A DNA stretch of 64,000 nt from Gemmatimonadota bacterium (lineage in GTDB: Bacteria; Gemmatimonadota; Gemmatimonadetes; Gemmatimonadales; Gemmatimonadaceae): positions 62,001-126,000 of the forward strand of contig PLCA01000013.1 of the NCBI GenBank assembly GCA_003134685.1, read 5' to 3'. Positions 14,818 to 22,122 of this stretch are shown in pieces. The stretch's first letter is position 1; each line of letters opens with the position of its first letter. Below the pieces are notes generated by a model. The model saw only the letters and a list, made by a program, of their open reading frames with translations, searched no databases and had not been told where the DNA came from. Both the position numbers and the translations under genes were made by a program.

Positions 14818-15288
14818 ATGGCAGAGACAGTCGAGAAGGATGCGAAAGAGTCGATCGCGCGGAACAAACGCGCGAGACACGACTACCACATCATCGACAC
14901 CTGGGAAGCGGGCATGGTTCTGACCGGCAGCGAGGTCAAGTCGCTTCGGAACGGAAAGGCCAACATCTCTGATTCCTACGCGATCGTTAAGGATGGAGAG
15001 GTTTTCCTGCTCAATCTGCACATATCGCCTTACGAACAGGCGAGCTACTACAATCACGAGCCCACGAGGACGCGGAAGCTCCTGCTGCATCGAAAGGAGA
15101 TCCGCAAGATGATCGGCGCCGTCGAGCGTCAGGGGCTGACGCTGATTCCGCTGGAGCTCTACTTCAAGCGCGGAAAAGCCAAAGTCGCGCTCGCCCTCGG
15201 CAAGGGCAAGAAGCTCTACGACAAGCGCGCGGATGAAAAGCGTCGCGACGACGAGCGCGACATGCAGCGCGCGGTTCGCACTCGATGA
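14818..15288 (+). CDS. smpB: SsrA-binding protein SmpB
   Basis: This 156-residue basic protein binds tmRNA and delivers it to stalled ribosomes (trans-translation). Typical blocks are present: IARNKRARHDYHIIDTWEAG, GSEVKSLRNGKANI, NLHISPYEQ, RKLLLHRKEI and, near the C-terminus, KLYDKRADEKRRD, whose tail enters the ribosomal mRNA channel. Length is standard. The tmRNA gene itself is not in the window. Its stop overlaps the next gene's start by four bases (ATGA), so the amidase is co-translated. Confidence 0.96.
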   Translation: MAETVEKDAKESIARNKRARHDYHIIDTWEAGMVLTGSEVKSLRNGKANISDSYAIVKDGEVFLLNLHISPYEQASYYNHEPTRTRKLLLHRKEIRKMIGAVERQGLTLIPLELYFKRGKAKVALALGKGKKLYDKRADEKRRDDERDMQRAVRTR

Positions 15289-16502
15289 TCGCCCTCCTTC
15301 TCGCCGCGCAGATCGCCGCCACGCCCGCTCCGACGTTCATCATCGTGCGCGACGGGCAGACCACGACACAGGTTCCCGTCACTATCTACGACGGTGAGCC
15401 TTGCGTCCGCGCCGACTTGTTGATGAGGGCGATGAAGGGGATGCTGATCACCGGCACCAACCTCCACTTCACGCTGGCGCTGCCGCGCGCCCGTCTGGAC
15501 CTGATCGACGGGATTCCATTCGCCAAATTCGATACGCTGACGGTGCCGCTCACGCGCGCGCCGCAGGCGCGCGGGGGACAGCTGTACTTGCCGTTCCAGT
15601 TCGTGAGCGAGGTGATACCTCGCTACGGCGGCGGTTACAGCTATGACGTCGCGCAGGGCGAGCTACGGACCTCCGCGTTGACCGATGTCGGTCGCGCGCC
15701 GCCGCCGAGGGTCACTGCCACTCCGCCGCCGACTGTCGCCGCTGCGCCACCAGTCCGAACCCGGGCCGCGCCCAGGAGCGCCCCGAAAGTCGTCGTCATT
15801 GATGCGGGCCACGGCGGACCCGATCGCGGGATGATCGGCCCGATCGGCACTCCGCAGTGGTTCACCGAGAAGGACGTAACGTTATCGGTAGCGAAGAAGC
15901 TGGAAACGGTGCTTCGCGCTCGCGGGTACGATGTCCTGATGACGCGGACGACGGATACCCTGATTGCACTTTCCGACCGCGGCCGCATCGCCAACAGCAA
16001 CCACGGCGACGTATTCATCTCGATCCACTGCAATGCGCCGGGAAGCAACACGGCGGCGGGCGCGCGCGAGCGTGGGTTCGAGACGTACTTTCTAGCCGAG
16101 GCGAAGACGGAGGACGAGCGACGCGTCCAGGACATGGAAAACGAATCGGTGAAGTTCGAGACCGGGGCCAACGCGCCGAAGGGTGATCCCCTCAACTTCA
16201 TCATCACCGACATGGCGCAGAACGAGCACCTGCGCGAGTCGAGCGATCTGGCCCAGACGATTCAGCAGGGACTGATCGATGTGCATCCCGGCCCGAACCG
16301 CGGCGTACAGCAGGCAAACTTCGCGGTGTTGCGCGGGTCGTACATGCCGGCGGTGCTGATCGAGATCGGGTTCGGCAGCAACCAATCGGAGGCGACGTAT
16401 CTGAGCGACCAGGCGAATCAGCGCGCGTTGGCGAGAAACATCGCGGAGTCAGTGATCGCGTACCTCCAGCATTACGATTCCCGAATTGGAGGGGCTCGGT
16501 AG
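15285..16502 (+). CDS. N-acetylmuramoyl-L-alanine amidase (Amidase_3)
   Basis: The C-terminal domain (about residues 168-400) is a zinc amidase that cleaves the MurNAc-L-Ala bond of peptidoglycan. Ligands are visible as His176 (DAGHGG), Glu195 (FTEKD) and His248 (SIHCNA), with catalytic Glu360 (VLIEIGF). The N-terminus MIALLLAAQIAATPA is a short signal peptide. Residues about 20-130 form a copper-amine-oxidase-like or AMIN-like beta domain, and a Pro/Ala-rich linker (about 138-166) joins the two. It is probably periplasmic and acts in cell separation. It starts within the smpB stop codon. Confidence 0.9.
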   Translation: MIALLLAAQIAATPAPTFIIVRDGQTTTQVPVTIYDGEPCVRADLLMRAMKGMLITGTNLHFTLALPRARLDLIDGIPFAKFDTLTVPLTRAPQARGGQLYLPFQFVSEVIPRYGGGYSYDVAQGELRTSALTDVGRAPPPRVTATPPPTVAAAPPVRTRAAPRSAPKVVVIDAGHGGPDRGMIGPIGTPQWFTEKDVTLSVAKKLETVLRARGYDVLMTRTTDTLIALSDRGRIANSNHGDVFISIHCNAPGSNTAAGARERGFETYFLAEAKTEDERRVQDMENESVKFETGANAPKGDPLNFIITDMAQNEHLRESSDLAQTIQQGLIDVHPGPNRGVQQANFAVLRGSYMPAVLIEIGFGSNQSEATYLSDQANQRALARNIAESVIAYLQHYDSRIGGAR

Positions 16503-16504
16503 CG

Positions 16505-17434
16505 GTGACTGCTTCCGCGCTCGCAGTCACCGCCGCGGGAATCGAATTTCAAAATCCGGTGTTGCTTGCCGCTGGCACCGTCGCCTACGGACGCGAGCTC
16601 GCGCGGGTGATCGATCTCGACGCGCTGGGAGGTCTCATCACGAAGGCCGTGAGTGTAGAGCGGCGTCACGGAGCGCGAGCACCGCGCGTCGCTGAGTTCG
16701 AAGGCGGCATGATCAACGCGGTGGGGCTCGCCAATCCCGGCGTCGAGGAGGTGAAGGCCGAGCATCTCCCCTGGCTCGCGACAAACCTGCGACGGGCGAG
16801 AGTCCTGGTGAACGTAGTGGGGAATCAGGTGGAGGAGTTCGCCACGGTGGTGTCGATGCTCGACGATTCGCCCGCAGTCTCCGGTTACGAGCTGAACGTG
16901 AGCTGCCCCAACGTGAGAGCGGGCGGGCTGGAGTTCGGGGCCGATCCGAAATCGCTCACGGACGTGGTGAGCAGAGCGCGCAAGGCAACGCGAAGGCCGA
17001 TCTTCGTCAAGCTGTCGCCGACTTTGCAGGACATAGGGCGGAGCGCGCAAACCGCGGCCGATGCGGGCGCCGACGGGATCTCGGTGGTGAACACATTGCC
17101 CGGCCTCTTGATTGACGTCGACACGCGGAAGCCAGCGCTCGGATTCGGCACCGGCGGAGTCAGCGGCCCGGGACTGCTACCCGTCGGCGTCCTGGCGACG
17201 CATAAGGTCGCGAAAGCCGTGCGTCTGCCGGTAATCGGCGTGGGAGGAATATCCGCGGCGACGGATATCGTTCAGTACGTGATTGCCGGCGCGTCCCTTG
17301 TCGCGATCGGCACCGCCGCAATGCAGCAGCCCAGACTTCCCGGGAAGCTCGTCGCCGAGCTCGAGCGCTGGTGCAAAGAGAAGGGTGTAACTTCGTTGAG
17401 CGATCTTCGCGGATCTCTACAGTGGGAGAACTGA
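16505..17434 (+). CDS. pyrD: Dihydroorotate dehydrogenase, class 1B-like catalytic subunit
   Basis: This FMN enzyme oxidises dihydroorotate to orotate in pyrimidine synthesis. The catalytic cysteine is Cys134 in NVSCPN, marking class 1. The blocks NTLPGLLIDVDTRKP and GGVSGPGLLPV follow the class 1B pattern, in which an iron-sulfur/FAD partner (PyrK) passes electrons to NAD. No pyrK is adjacent, so the partner must lie elsewhere or a different acceptor is used. GTG 16505 starts two bases after the amidase stop, and pyrF follows with one base between, so it is a clear operon pair. Confidence 0.9.
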   Translation: MTASALAVTAAGIEFQNPVLLAAGTVAYGRELARVIDLDALGGLITKAVSVERRHGARAPRVAEFEGGMINAVGLANPGVEEVKAEHLPWLATNLRRARVLVNVVGNQVEEFATVVSMLDDSPAVSGYELNVSCPNVRAGGLEFGADPKSLTDVVSRARKATRRPIFVKLSPTLQDIGRSAQTAADAGADGISVVNTLPGLLIDVDTRKPALGFGTGGVSGPGLLPVGVLATHKVAKAVRLPVIGVGGISAATDIVQYVIAGASLVAIGTAAMQQPRLPGKLVAELERWCKEKGVTSLSDLRGSLQWEN

Positions 17435-17435
17435 C

Positions 17436-18188
17436 GTGACGCCTCATCAGCGACCTGCGGCAACGCGACCCAAACCCGCGATGCGGAGCGCGCCGGCAAG
17501 CTCGCGGCGGCCGATTCCGATCGTGGCGCTCGATTTTCCCCGCGCCGATCTCGCGCTGGCGATGGTCGAACGGCTGGGTGACGCGTGCAATTTCTACAAG
17601 GTCGGGGGCGAGCTTTTCACCGCCGCTGGCCCCCAGGTCGTTCAGACGCTCCGCGCACTGGGCAAGGACGTTTTTCTCGATCTCAAGCTTCACGACATCC
17701 CGAACACGGTCAAAGGCGCGGCCCGGAGCGCGGCCTCGATCGGGGCCAAGCTTCTGACGGTTCACACGACCGGGGGTCGCGACATGATCCAGGCGGCGGT
17801 CGAGGGAGCAGGCGCGACCTGTGGCGTCCTCGGCGTGACGATTCTGACTTCGCTCGACGCCGCGATGCTCCGGAGTGCCTGGGGCCGGAAGTCGCTCGAG
17901 GTGTATGGCGAGGTTCTCCGTCTCGCCGGAGATTGCGCGGCTGTAGGCGCCCACGGGGTGGTCTGCAGCGGGCTCGAGGCGCAGAAAATCGGAGCGAAGT
18001 ACGGCGACAAGCTGAAGCTCCTCGTTCCCGGGATCCGGCCGGCTGGCGCAAGAACCGACGACCAGAAGCGGACCGTTACGGCAGCCGAGGCGGCAAAGGC
18101 CGGGGCGAACTACATCGTGCTTGGTCGGATGATCACCGAGGCAAAGGACCCGGCGTCAGAGCTCCGGTCGGTGATGAAAACGATCTAG
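17436..18188 (+). CDS. pyrF: Orotidine 5'-phosphate decarboxylase
   Basis: This converts OMP to UMP, the last step of de novo UMP synthesis. The catalytic charge network is visible as Asp82, Lys84 and Asp87 in LDLKLHDIPNT, and the phosphate-binding end has VPGIRPAG and LGRMIT. The annotated GTG start gives an N-terminal extension of about 25 Pro/Arg/Ala-rich residues before the first strand (PIPIVALDF), so a later start is possible. It follows pyrD directly. A terminator-like hairpin lies downstream at 18344. Confidence 0.92.
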   Translation: MTPHQRPAATRPKPAMRSAPASSRRPIPIVALDFPRADLALAMVERLGDACNFYKVGGELFTAAGPQVVQTLRALGKDVFLDLKLHDIPNTVKGAARSAASIGAKLLTVHTTGGRDMIQAAVEGAGATCGVLGVTILTSLDAAMLRSAWGRKSLEVYGEVLRLAGDCAAVGAHGVVCSGLEAQKIGAKYGDKLKLLVPGIRPAGARTDDQKRTVTAAEAAKAGANYIVLGRMITEAKDPASELRSVMKTI

Positions 18189-18288
18189 TCTGGGGCTGGG
18201 TTTGGGGGACGCCAGCGAGGTCTGACTGGCCAAACCGCGCGGCCCTCCTAACATGCTCTCCCGTCACACTTTGACCCCGGTCGGTGGG

Positions 18289-18317
18289 TTGCTTTACCCG
18301 CGCTGCCTTTGTAATTT
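18289..18317 (+). promoter_or_regulatory. Predicted promoter of the ribosomal protein operon
   Basis: TTGCTT (18289-18294), a 17-base spacer and TAATTT (18312-18317) form a plausible sigma70-type promoter in the 196-base gap between pyrF and rpmJ. The region is AT-rich compared with the rest of the window. It lies upstream of the hairpin at 18344, so any transcript from it would pass through that hairpin before rpmJ. Confidence 0.45.
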
Positions 18318-18343
18318 TAAAGGCTAACCTCGGAAATTTTTGG

Positions 18344-18361
18344 AGGGCTTCGGCCCTTTTT
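18344..18361 (+). terminator. Terminator-like hairpin in the rpmJ leader
   Basis: AGGGC-TTCG-GCCCT followed by five T. The C(TTCG)G tetraloop makes the short stem very stable. It could simply end the pyrF transcript. However, a predicted promoter lies 27 bases upstream, so it may instead work as an attenuator for rpmJ-rpsM-rpsK-rpsD. Confidence 0.65.
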
Positions 18362-18384
18362 GCCCATCAAGTGGGGAGTTGGAC

Positions 18385-18501
18385 GTGAAAGTTCGCAGCA
18401 GCGTCAAGCCGATCTGTGAGCACTGCAAGGTCATCAAGAGACAGGGCGTGACTCGCATCATCTGCAAGCGCAATCCAAAACACAAGCAGAAACAGGGCTG
18501 A
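18385..18501 (+). CDS. rpmJ: 50S ribosomal protein L36
   Basis: A 38-residue basic protein starting at GTG 18385 behind GGGGAG. Cys11, Cys14, Cys27 and His33 form the zinc ribbon of the C+ form of L36. It is the first gene of the rpmJ-rpsM-rpsK-rpsD group, as in the alpha operon of many bacteria, and its stop lies two bases before the S13 start. Confidence 0.96.
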   Translation: MKVRSSVKPICEHCKVIKRQGVTRIICKRNPKHKQKQG

Positions 18502-18503
18502 TA

Positions 18504-18881
18504 ATGGCACGTATTGCTGGCGTGGATCTCCCGCGCGAAAAGAAGGTCGAGATCGGCCTCACGTACATCTTCGGCATCGGGCGCGCGACGGCTCGAAAGA
18601 TTCTGGCGTCGACAGGCGTCAACGCCGAGCAGCGCATTCGTGACCTGAACGACACCGATACCAACCGGCTTCGCCAGGCGATCGAGAAGGATATCCGGGT
18701 CGAGGGCGCGTTGCGCACCGAGATCGCGATGAACATCAAGCGGCTCATGGACATTGGCAGCTACCGTGGCATCCGTCACCGCCGCGGTCTCCCGGTTCGT
18801 GGTCAGCGCACGCACACCAACGCCCGCACGAAGAAGGGCCCACGCCGCGCAATCGCCGGCAAGAAGAAGGTAACGAAGTAA
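18504..18881 (+). CDS. rpsM: 30S ribosomal protein S13
   Basis: 125 residues, with the N-terminal [22 protein letters not shown] typical of S13, the helix-hairpin-helix [11 protein letters not shown], and the basic C-terminal tail [17 protein letters not shown], which contacts tRNA in the P site. It sits between rpmJ and rpsK with two-base gaps. In E. coli the S4 repressor acts at this gene; no comparable leader pseudoknot can be judged by eye here. Confidence 0.97.
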   Translation: MARIAGVDLPREKKVEIGLTYIFGIGRATARKILASTGVNAEQRIRDLNDTDTNRLRQAIEKDIRVEGALRTEIAMNIKRLMDIGSYRGIRHRRGLPVRGQRTHTNARTKKGPRRAIAGKKKVTK

Positions 18882-18883
18882 CT

Positions 18884-19261
18884 ATGGCTATCGGAAAGAA
18901 GGTAAAGCGCATAATCGAGGCGGAAGGAATCGCCCACGTCAGCGCTACGTTCAACAACACCACGATCACGATTACCGACAGTCACGGGAACACAATCTCG
19001 TGGGGCTCGTCGGGCAAGGCCGGCTTCAAGGGATCGAAGAAGTCGACGCCGTTCGCGGCCACCGTGGCCGGCGAGCAGGCCGGACGCGAAGCCGTGACGC
19101 TCGGTGTTCGGCGCGTGCACGTGAGAGTGCAGGGACCGGGATCGGGACGCGAGTCCGCGATCCAGGCGCTCGTCGCCGCCGGCCTCCAGGTCAAGTCGAT
19201 CAAGGACGTGACGCCGATTCCGCACAACGGCTGCCGTCCCCCCAAGCGTCGGAGAGTCTAG
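18884..19261 (+). CDS. rpsK: 30S ribosomal protein S11
   Basis: 125 residues, with the standard blocks [33 protein letters not shown] and a C-terminal [15 protein letters not shown]. It binds 16S rRNA on the small-subunit platform. It is spaced two bases from rpsM and three from rpsD. Confidence 0.97.
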   Translation: MAIGKKVKRIIEAEGIAHVSATFNNTTITITDSHGNTISWGSSGKAGFKGSKKSTPFAATVAGEQAGREAVTLGVRRVHVRVQGPGSGRESAIQALVAAGLQVKSIKDVTPIPHNGCRPPKRRRV

Positions 19262-19264
19262 CCG

Positions 19265-19897
19265 ATGCGTTATACAGATGCGAGCTGCAGGCAGTGCCGC
19301 CGCGAGGGAACGAAGCTTTTCCTCAAGGCGACCAAGTGCTTCACCGAGAAGTGCCCGGTCGAGCGTCGTCCGACGCCGCCGGGGCAGCATGGCTCATCGA
19401 CGGCCCGCCGTCGCAAGTTGTCGGAGTACTCGAAGCAGCTCCGTGAGAAGCAGAAGATCAAGCGCATTTACGGCGTCAGCGAGCGCCAGTTCCGCAATAC
19501 CTTCGAGCGGGTCGCACCACTCCCGGGCATCACGGGACACAATCTCCTGGCCGCGCTGGAGTCGCGTCTCGACAACGTCGTGTACCGTATGGGATTCGCG
19601 GGCAGCCGCAAGGCCGCGCGCCAGCTCGTTCGGCACCGTCATGTCGAGGTGAATCAGAAGTCGGTGGACATTCCAAGCTTCCTCGTGCAGCCGGGACAGG
19701 AGATTCGCGTCCGCATGAAGTCGCGCGAGCAGGCGAGCGTGATGGCGGCGATGGATCAGTCGAGTCGCGGCGCTCCGCTGTCGTGGATCGCGGTGGATCG
19801 CGATACGTTCAGCGGCAGGATGCTCGAGAGACCGACCAGACCGAATATTCCGATCGCCGCGCAGGAACAGTTGGTGGTCGAGCTTTACTCCAAATAG
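19265..19897 (+). CDS. rpsD: 30S ribosomal protein S4, zinc-binding form
   Basis: 210 residues. The N-terminus carries Cys8, Cys11, Cys25 and Cys30, the zinc-knuckle (C+) form of S4, and the S4 RNA-binding domain lies around residues 98-160 (LLAALESRLDNVVYRMGFA). S4 is a primary 16S-binding assembly protein and in many bacteria represses its own operon. It is followed by a 193-base gap with a strong hairpin before rpoA. Confidence 0.97.
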   Translation: MRYTDASCRQCRREGTKLFLKATKCFTEKCPVERRPTPPGQHGSSTARRRKLSEYSKQLREKQKIKRIYGVSERQFRNTFERVAPLPGITGHNLLAALESRLDNVVYRMGFAGSRKAARQLVRHRHVEVNQKSVDIPSFLVQPGQEIRVRMKSREQASVMAAMDQSSRGAPLSWIAVDRDTFSGRMLERPTRPNIPIAAQEQLVVELYSK

Positions 19898-19901
19898 TTC
19901 C

Positions 19902-19930
19902 GCAATCGAGCAGCTTCGCTGCTCGATTGC
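19902..19930. other. Perfect 13-bp hairpin after rpsD
   Basis: GCAATCGAGCAGC (19902-19914) pairs perfectly with GCTGCTCGATTGC (19918-19930) across a TTC loop. Only TTC follows, so it lacks a T-tract. It could be a weak terminator, an RNase processing site or a 3'-end stabiliser between rpsD and rpoA. Confidence 0.7.
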
Positions 19931-19977
19931 TTCACAGGGCAGTCGGCCTGCACAGCATTCTCAGGTTGGTAACAGGA

Positions 19978-20005
19978 TTCAAAGTTTTATTCGCTTTCGT
20001 AGAAT
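19978..20005 (+). promoter_or_regulatory. Possible rpoA promoter
   Basis: TTCAAA (19978-19983), a 16-base spacer and TAGAAT (20000-20005) lie in an AT-rich patch within the 193-base rpsD-rpoA gap. Downstream, CCCTAAC (20024-20030) can pair with GTTAGGG (20053-20059) in the rpoA leader. Both are weak calls by eye. Confidence 0.3.
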
Positions 20006-20090
20006 ACTCATAGCAGGACGAGACCCTAACTCTCGTTACGGGCTCACCGCGCGTTAGGGGCGGGGTGGCACGTTTAAGGAATCGAAAAAA

Positions 20091-21167
20091 ATGGCAACCG
20101 CAATTGATCTCCGGGGACTTGTCCGTCCGCAGCTAGTCGAAGCGACGAAGCGCGAAGACAATCCCAACATCGCAGAATTTCGTCTTCAGCCGCTCGAGCG
20201 CGGATTCGGACACACCCTGGGGAACGCCATGCGGCGCCTTCTCCTTTCGTCGCTACGCGGCTCGGCCGTGTGGGGATTCCGGATCGACGGCGTTCTGCAC
20301 GAGCATCAGACGATCCCGGGTGTCGTCGAAGACGTCCACCAGATCATCGGCAATCTCAAAACGCTCACGCTCACTCTCGATGAGGGTGTCGAGAATACCG
20401 TTCTCCGCATTACCAAGAATTCAGCGGGTCCCGTAACGGCCGCTGACATCGAGGGTCAGGGGGGCGTCACCATCGTCGATCGCAACCAGCACCTCTTCAC
20501 GCTGCAGGGCGACCGCGAGATCAACGTCGAGCTGTACGTCGGCCGTGGCCGCGGTTATGTCGAAGCCGATCAGCACGCCGTAGACAAGACGCTGCCGGTG
20601 GATGTGGTCCGCATCGACTCGATCTACAATCCGGTTCGCCGCGCCAACTTCGCCGTCGCCGAGACGCGTGTCGGCCAGCGCACGGACTACGACCGCTTGA
20701 CGCTGACGGTCGAGACCAACGGCACCGTCACGCCGGAAGAAGCGGTGAGCTACGCGGCCGCACTGGCGCAGACGCACTTCCAGTATTTCGCCGGCTTCGG
20801 CTCGCACGCATCGGCGCCTCTCGTCCCGGGGACCGATCTGCCGGGCGGAGACGCGCATCGTCTGGCCGAGGTGCTGCGCACTCCGATAGAAGACTTCGAG
20901 CTCTCGGTTCGCTCCGTGAACTCGCTCAAGAATTCCGCCATTCGCACGCTGGGTGATCTGGTCCGCCAGAGCGAGAGCCAGATCCTCCAGGTCAAGAACT
21001 TCGGCAAGAAGTCGCTGAACGAGATCGCCGACCTGCTCGAGCGGGAGAGCCTCAACTTCGGAATGAAGTACGAGGAGACACCCGACGGCGTCCGCATCAC
21101 GGATCAGGGCACGCCGCCCAACCGCAACGTCGCCACCGTTGGCGCCGACGACGAAGAGGAAGGCTAA
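20091..21167 (+). CDS. rpoA: DNA-directed RNA polymerase alpha subunit
   Basis: 358 residues. The N-terminal domain contains the assembly block RLQPLERGFGHTLGNAMRRLLLSSL. The C-terminal domain (about 255-330) contains the helix-hairpin-helix region ending in VKNFGKKSLNEIADLL, which contacts UP elements and activators. A roughly 25-residue Thr/Pro/acidic tail extends past the usual end. It is separated from rpsD by 193 bases but linked closely to rplQ (two bases). Confidence 0.97.
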   Translation: MATAIDLRGLVRPQLVEATKREDNPNIAEFRLQPLERGFGHTLGNAMRRLLLSSLRGSAVWGFRIDGVLHEHQTIPGVVEDVHQIIGNLKTLTLTLDEGVENTVLRITKNSAGPVTAADIEGQGGVTIVDRNQHLFTLQGDREINVELYVGRGRGYVEADQHAVDKTLPVDVVRIDSIYNPVRRANFAVAETRVGQRTDYDRLTLTVETNGTVTPEEAVSYAAALAQTHFQYFAGFGSHASAPLVPGTDLPGGDAHRLAEVLRTPIEDFELSVRSVNSLKNSAIRTLGDLVRQSESQILQVKNFGKKSLNEIADLLERESLNFGMKYEETPDGVRITDQGTPPNRNVATVGADDEEEG

Positions 21168-21169
21168 GG

Positions 21170-21532
21170 ATGCGTCACCGTAAAGTAGGCAGACAGCTTC
21201 GCCGCACGAGCGAGCAGAAGCTGGCTCTGATGAAAAATCTGGCGAAAGCGCTGATCGAGCGTGGCGCCATCGAGACCACCGAGGCGAAGGCCAAAGAACT
21301 TCGTCCGTTCATTGAGAAACTGATCACCAAAGCTAAGACTGGAACCCTTCACAATCGTCGCCTAGCCGGCGCGAAAGTGCCGCATCGGGCTACTGCCGAC
21401 AAGCTGTTCCAGGAGATCGGACCTCGCTTTGCGACGCGCAAGGGCGGATACACCCGCATTCTCAAGACCGGCCACCGCAAGGGCGATGGAGCCGAGATGG
21501 CGCGCATTGAGCTGATGCCGACGGAGAGCTGA
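21170..21532 (+). CDS. rplQ: 50S ribosomal protein L17
   Basis: 120 residues, starting [20 protein letters not shown], with [21 protein letters not shown] and [15 protein letters not shown] as in all L17 proteins. Its place directly after rpoA is the conserved order. Confidence 0.97.
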   Translation: MRHRKVGRQLRRTSEQKLALMKNLAKALIERGAIETTEAKAKELRPFIEKLITKAKTGTLHNRRLAGAKVPHRATADKLFQEIGPRFATRKGGYTRILKTGHRKGDGAEMARIELMPTES

Positions 21533-21534
21533 CC

Positions 21535-21756
21535 ATGGCGCAGATCAAGAGAAACCGCTGCTACGTCTGCGACAAAGGCGTCGCGTACGGCAACAACGTC
21601 TCGCACGCTAACAATAAGACGCGCCGCACCTGGAAGCCGAACCTTCAGGTCGCGCGCATTGTCATCGACGGGAAGATCACGAAGGTGAAGGTGTGCACTC
21701 GTTGCCTTCATGCTGGGAAAGTGGTGCGCGCTCCGAGAGGGGTGTCCGCTGCGTAA
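21535..21756 (+). CDS. rpmB: 50S ribosomal protein L28, zinc-binding form
   Basis: 73 residues, with Cys9/Cys12 and Cys54/Cys57 forming a zinc ribbon (C+ form), and the L28 block [18 protein letters not shown]28 is more often near rpmG or coaBC than behind rplQ, so this placement after rpoA-rplQ is slightly unusual. A strong terminator follows at 21777. Confidence 0.95.
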   Translation: MAQIKRNRCYVCDKGVAYGNNVSHANNKTRRTWKPNLQVARIVIDGKITKVKVCTRCLHAGKVVRAPRGVSAA

Positions 21757-21776
21757 GGCATTGTATCGCGCTAACG

Positions 21777-21806
21777 AAAAAGGGAGCCCTCAGGGCTCCC
21801 TTTTTC
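21777..21806. terminator. Rho-independent terminator, bidirectional form
   Basis: AGGGAGCCC (21781-21789), loop TCA, GGGCTCCCT (21793-21801), with A residues before and T residues after. It ends the rpoA-rplQ-rpmB transcript. Confidence 0.92.
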
Positions 21807-21846
21807 TTAACTGTCAACTGCAACTGACAACTGACAACTGCAAACT

Positions 21847-22060
21847 GAATGGGATCCGAGATCTCAGAAGCACAGTGTTGTGGGTTTAGTAACTGCGCTA
21901 CGACCTTACTTAGCGCTCCTCCTATGAGTATGCGGGGGCAGTGGCTCTCACTCCACGGGATTCAGTCGGCGCGGCTGGGACTAGAAACTGGTATCTATGC
22001 CTCTCAGATCTCGGATCCCATTCTGTTTATTTGCAGTCAGATATCGGATCCCGTTCAGTT
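21847..22060. repeat. Large inverted-repeat element, copy C, with replaced terminal arms
   Basis: This occupies most of the gap between rpmB and carB. The outer arms 21847-21864 and 22006-22023 form a perfect 18-bp inverted repeat, GAATGGGATCCGAGATCT, quite unlike the GC-rich arms of copies A and B. The adjoining interior AAACTGGTATCTATGCCTCT (21985-22004) matches the core of A and B at 19 of 20 positions. A second, diverged right arm (ATATCGGATCCCGTTCAG) lies at 22041-22058. Open frames through it change frame with the repeat and look accidental. Confidence 0.75.
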
Positions 22061-22093
22061 AGAGTTTCCGGTTGTACCCGACCGTCGCCAGTT

Positions 22094-22102
22094 TGCTAAC
22101 TT
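22094..22102 (+). promoter_or_regulatory. Possible extended -10 promoter element of carB
   Basis: TGCTAACTT has the TGN-TANNNT form of an extended -10, 20 bases before the carB start. TTGTAC at 22072-22077 is a possible -35 but at 19-base spacing. It lies just outside the right end of repeat copy C. Confidence 0.3.
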
Positions 22103-22122
22103 TGCTCCGGTGAATCGACTGT

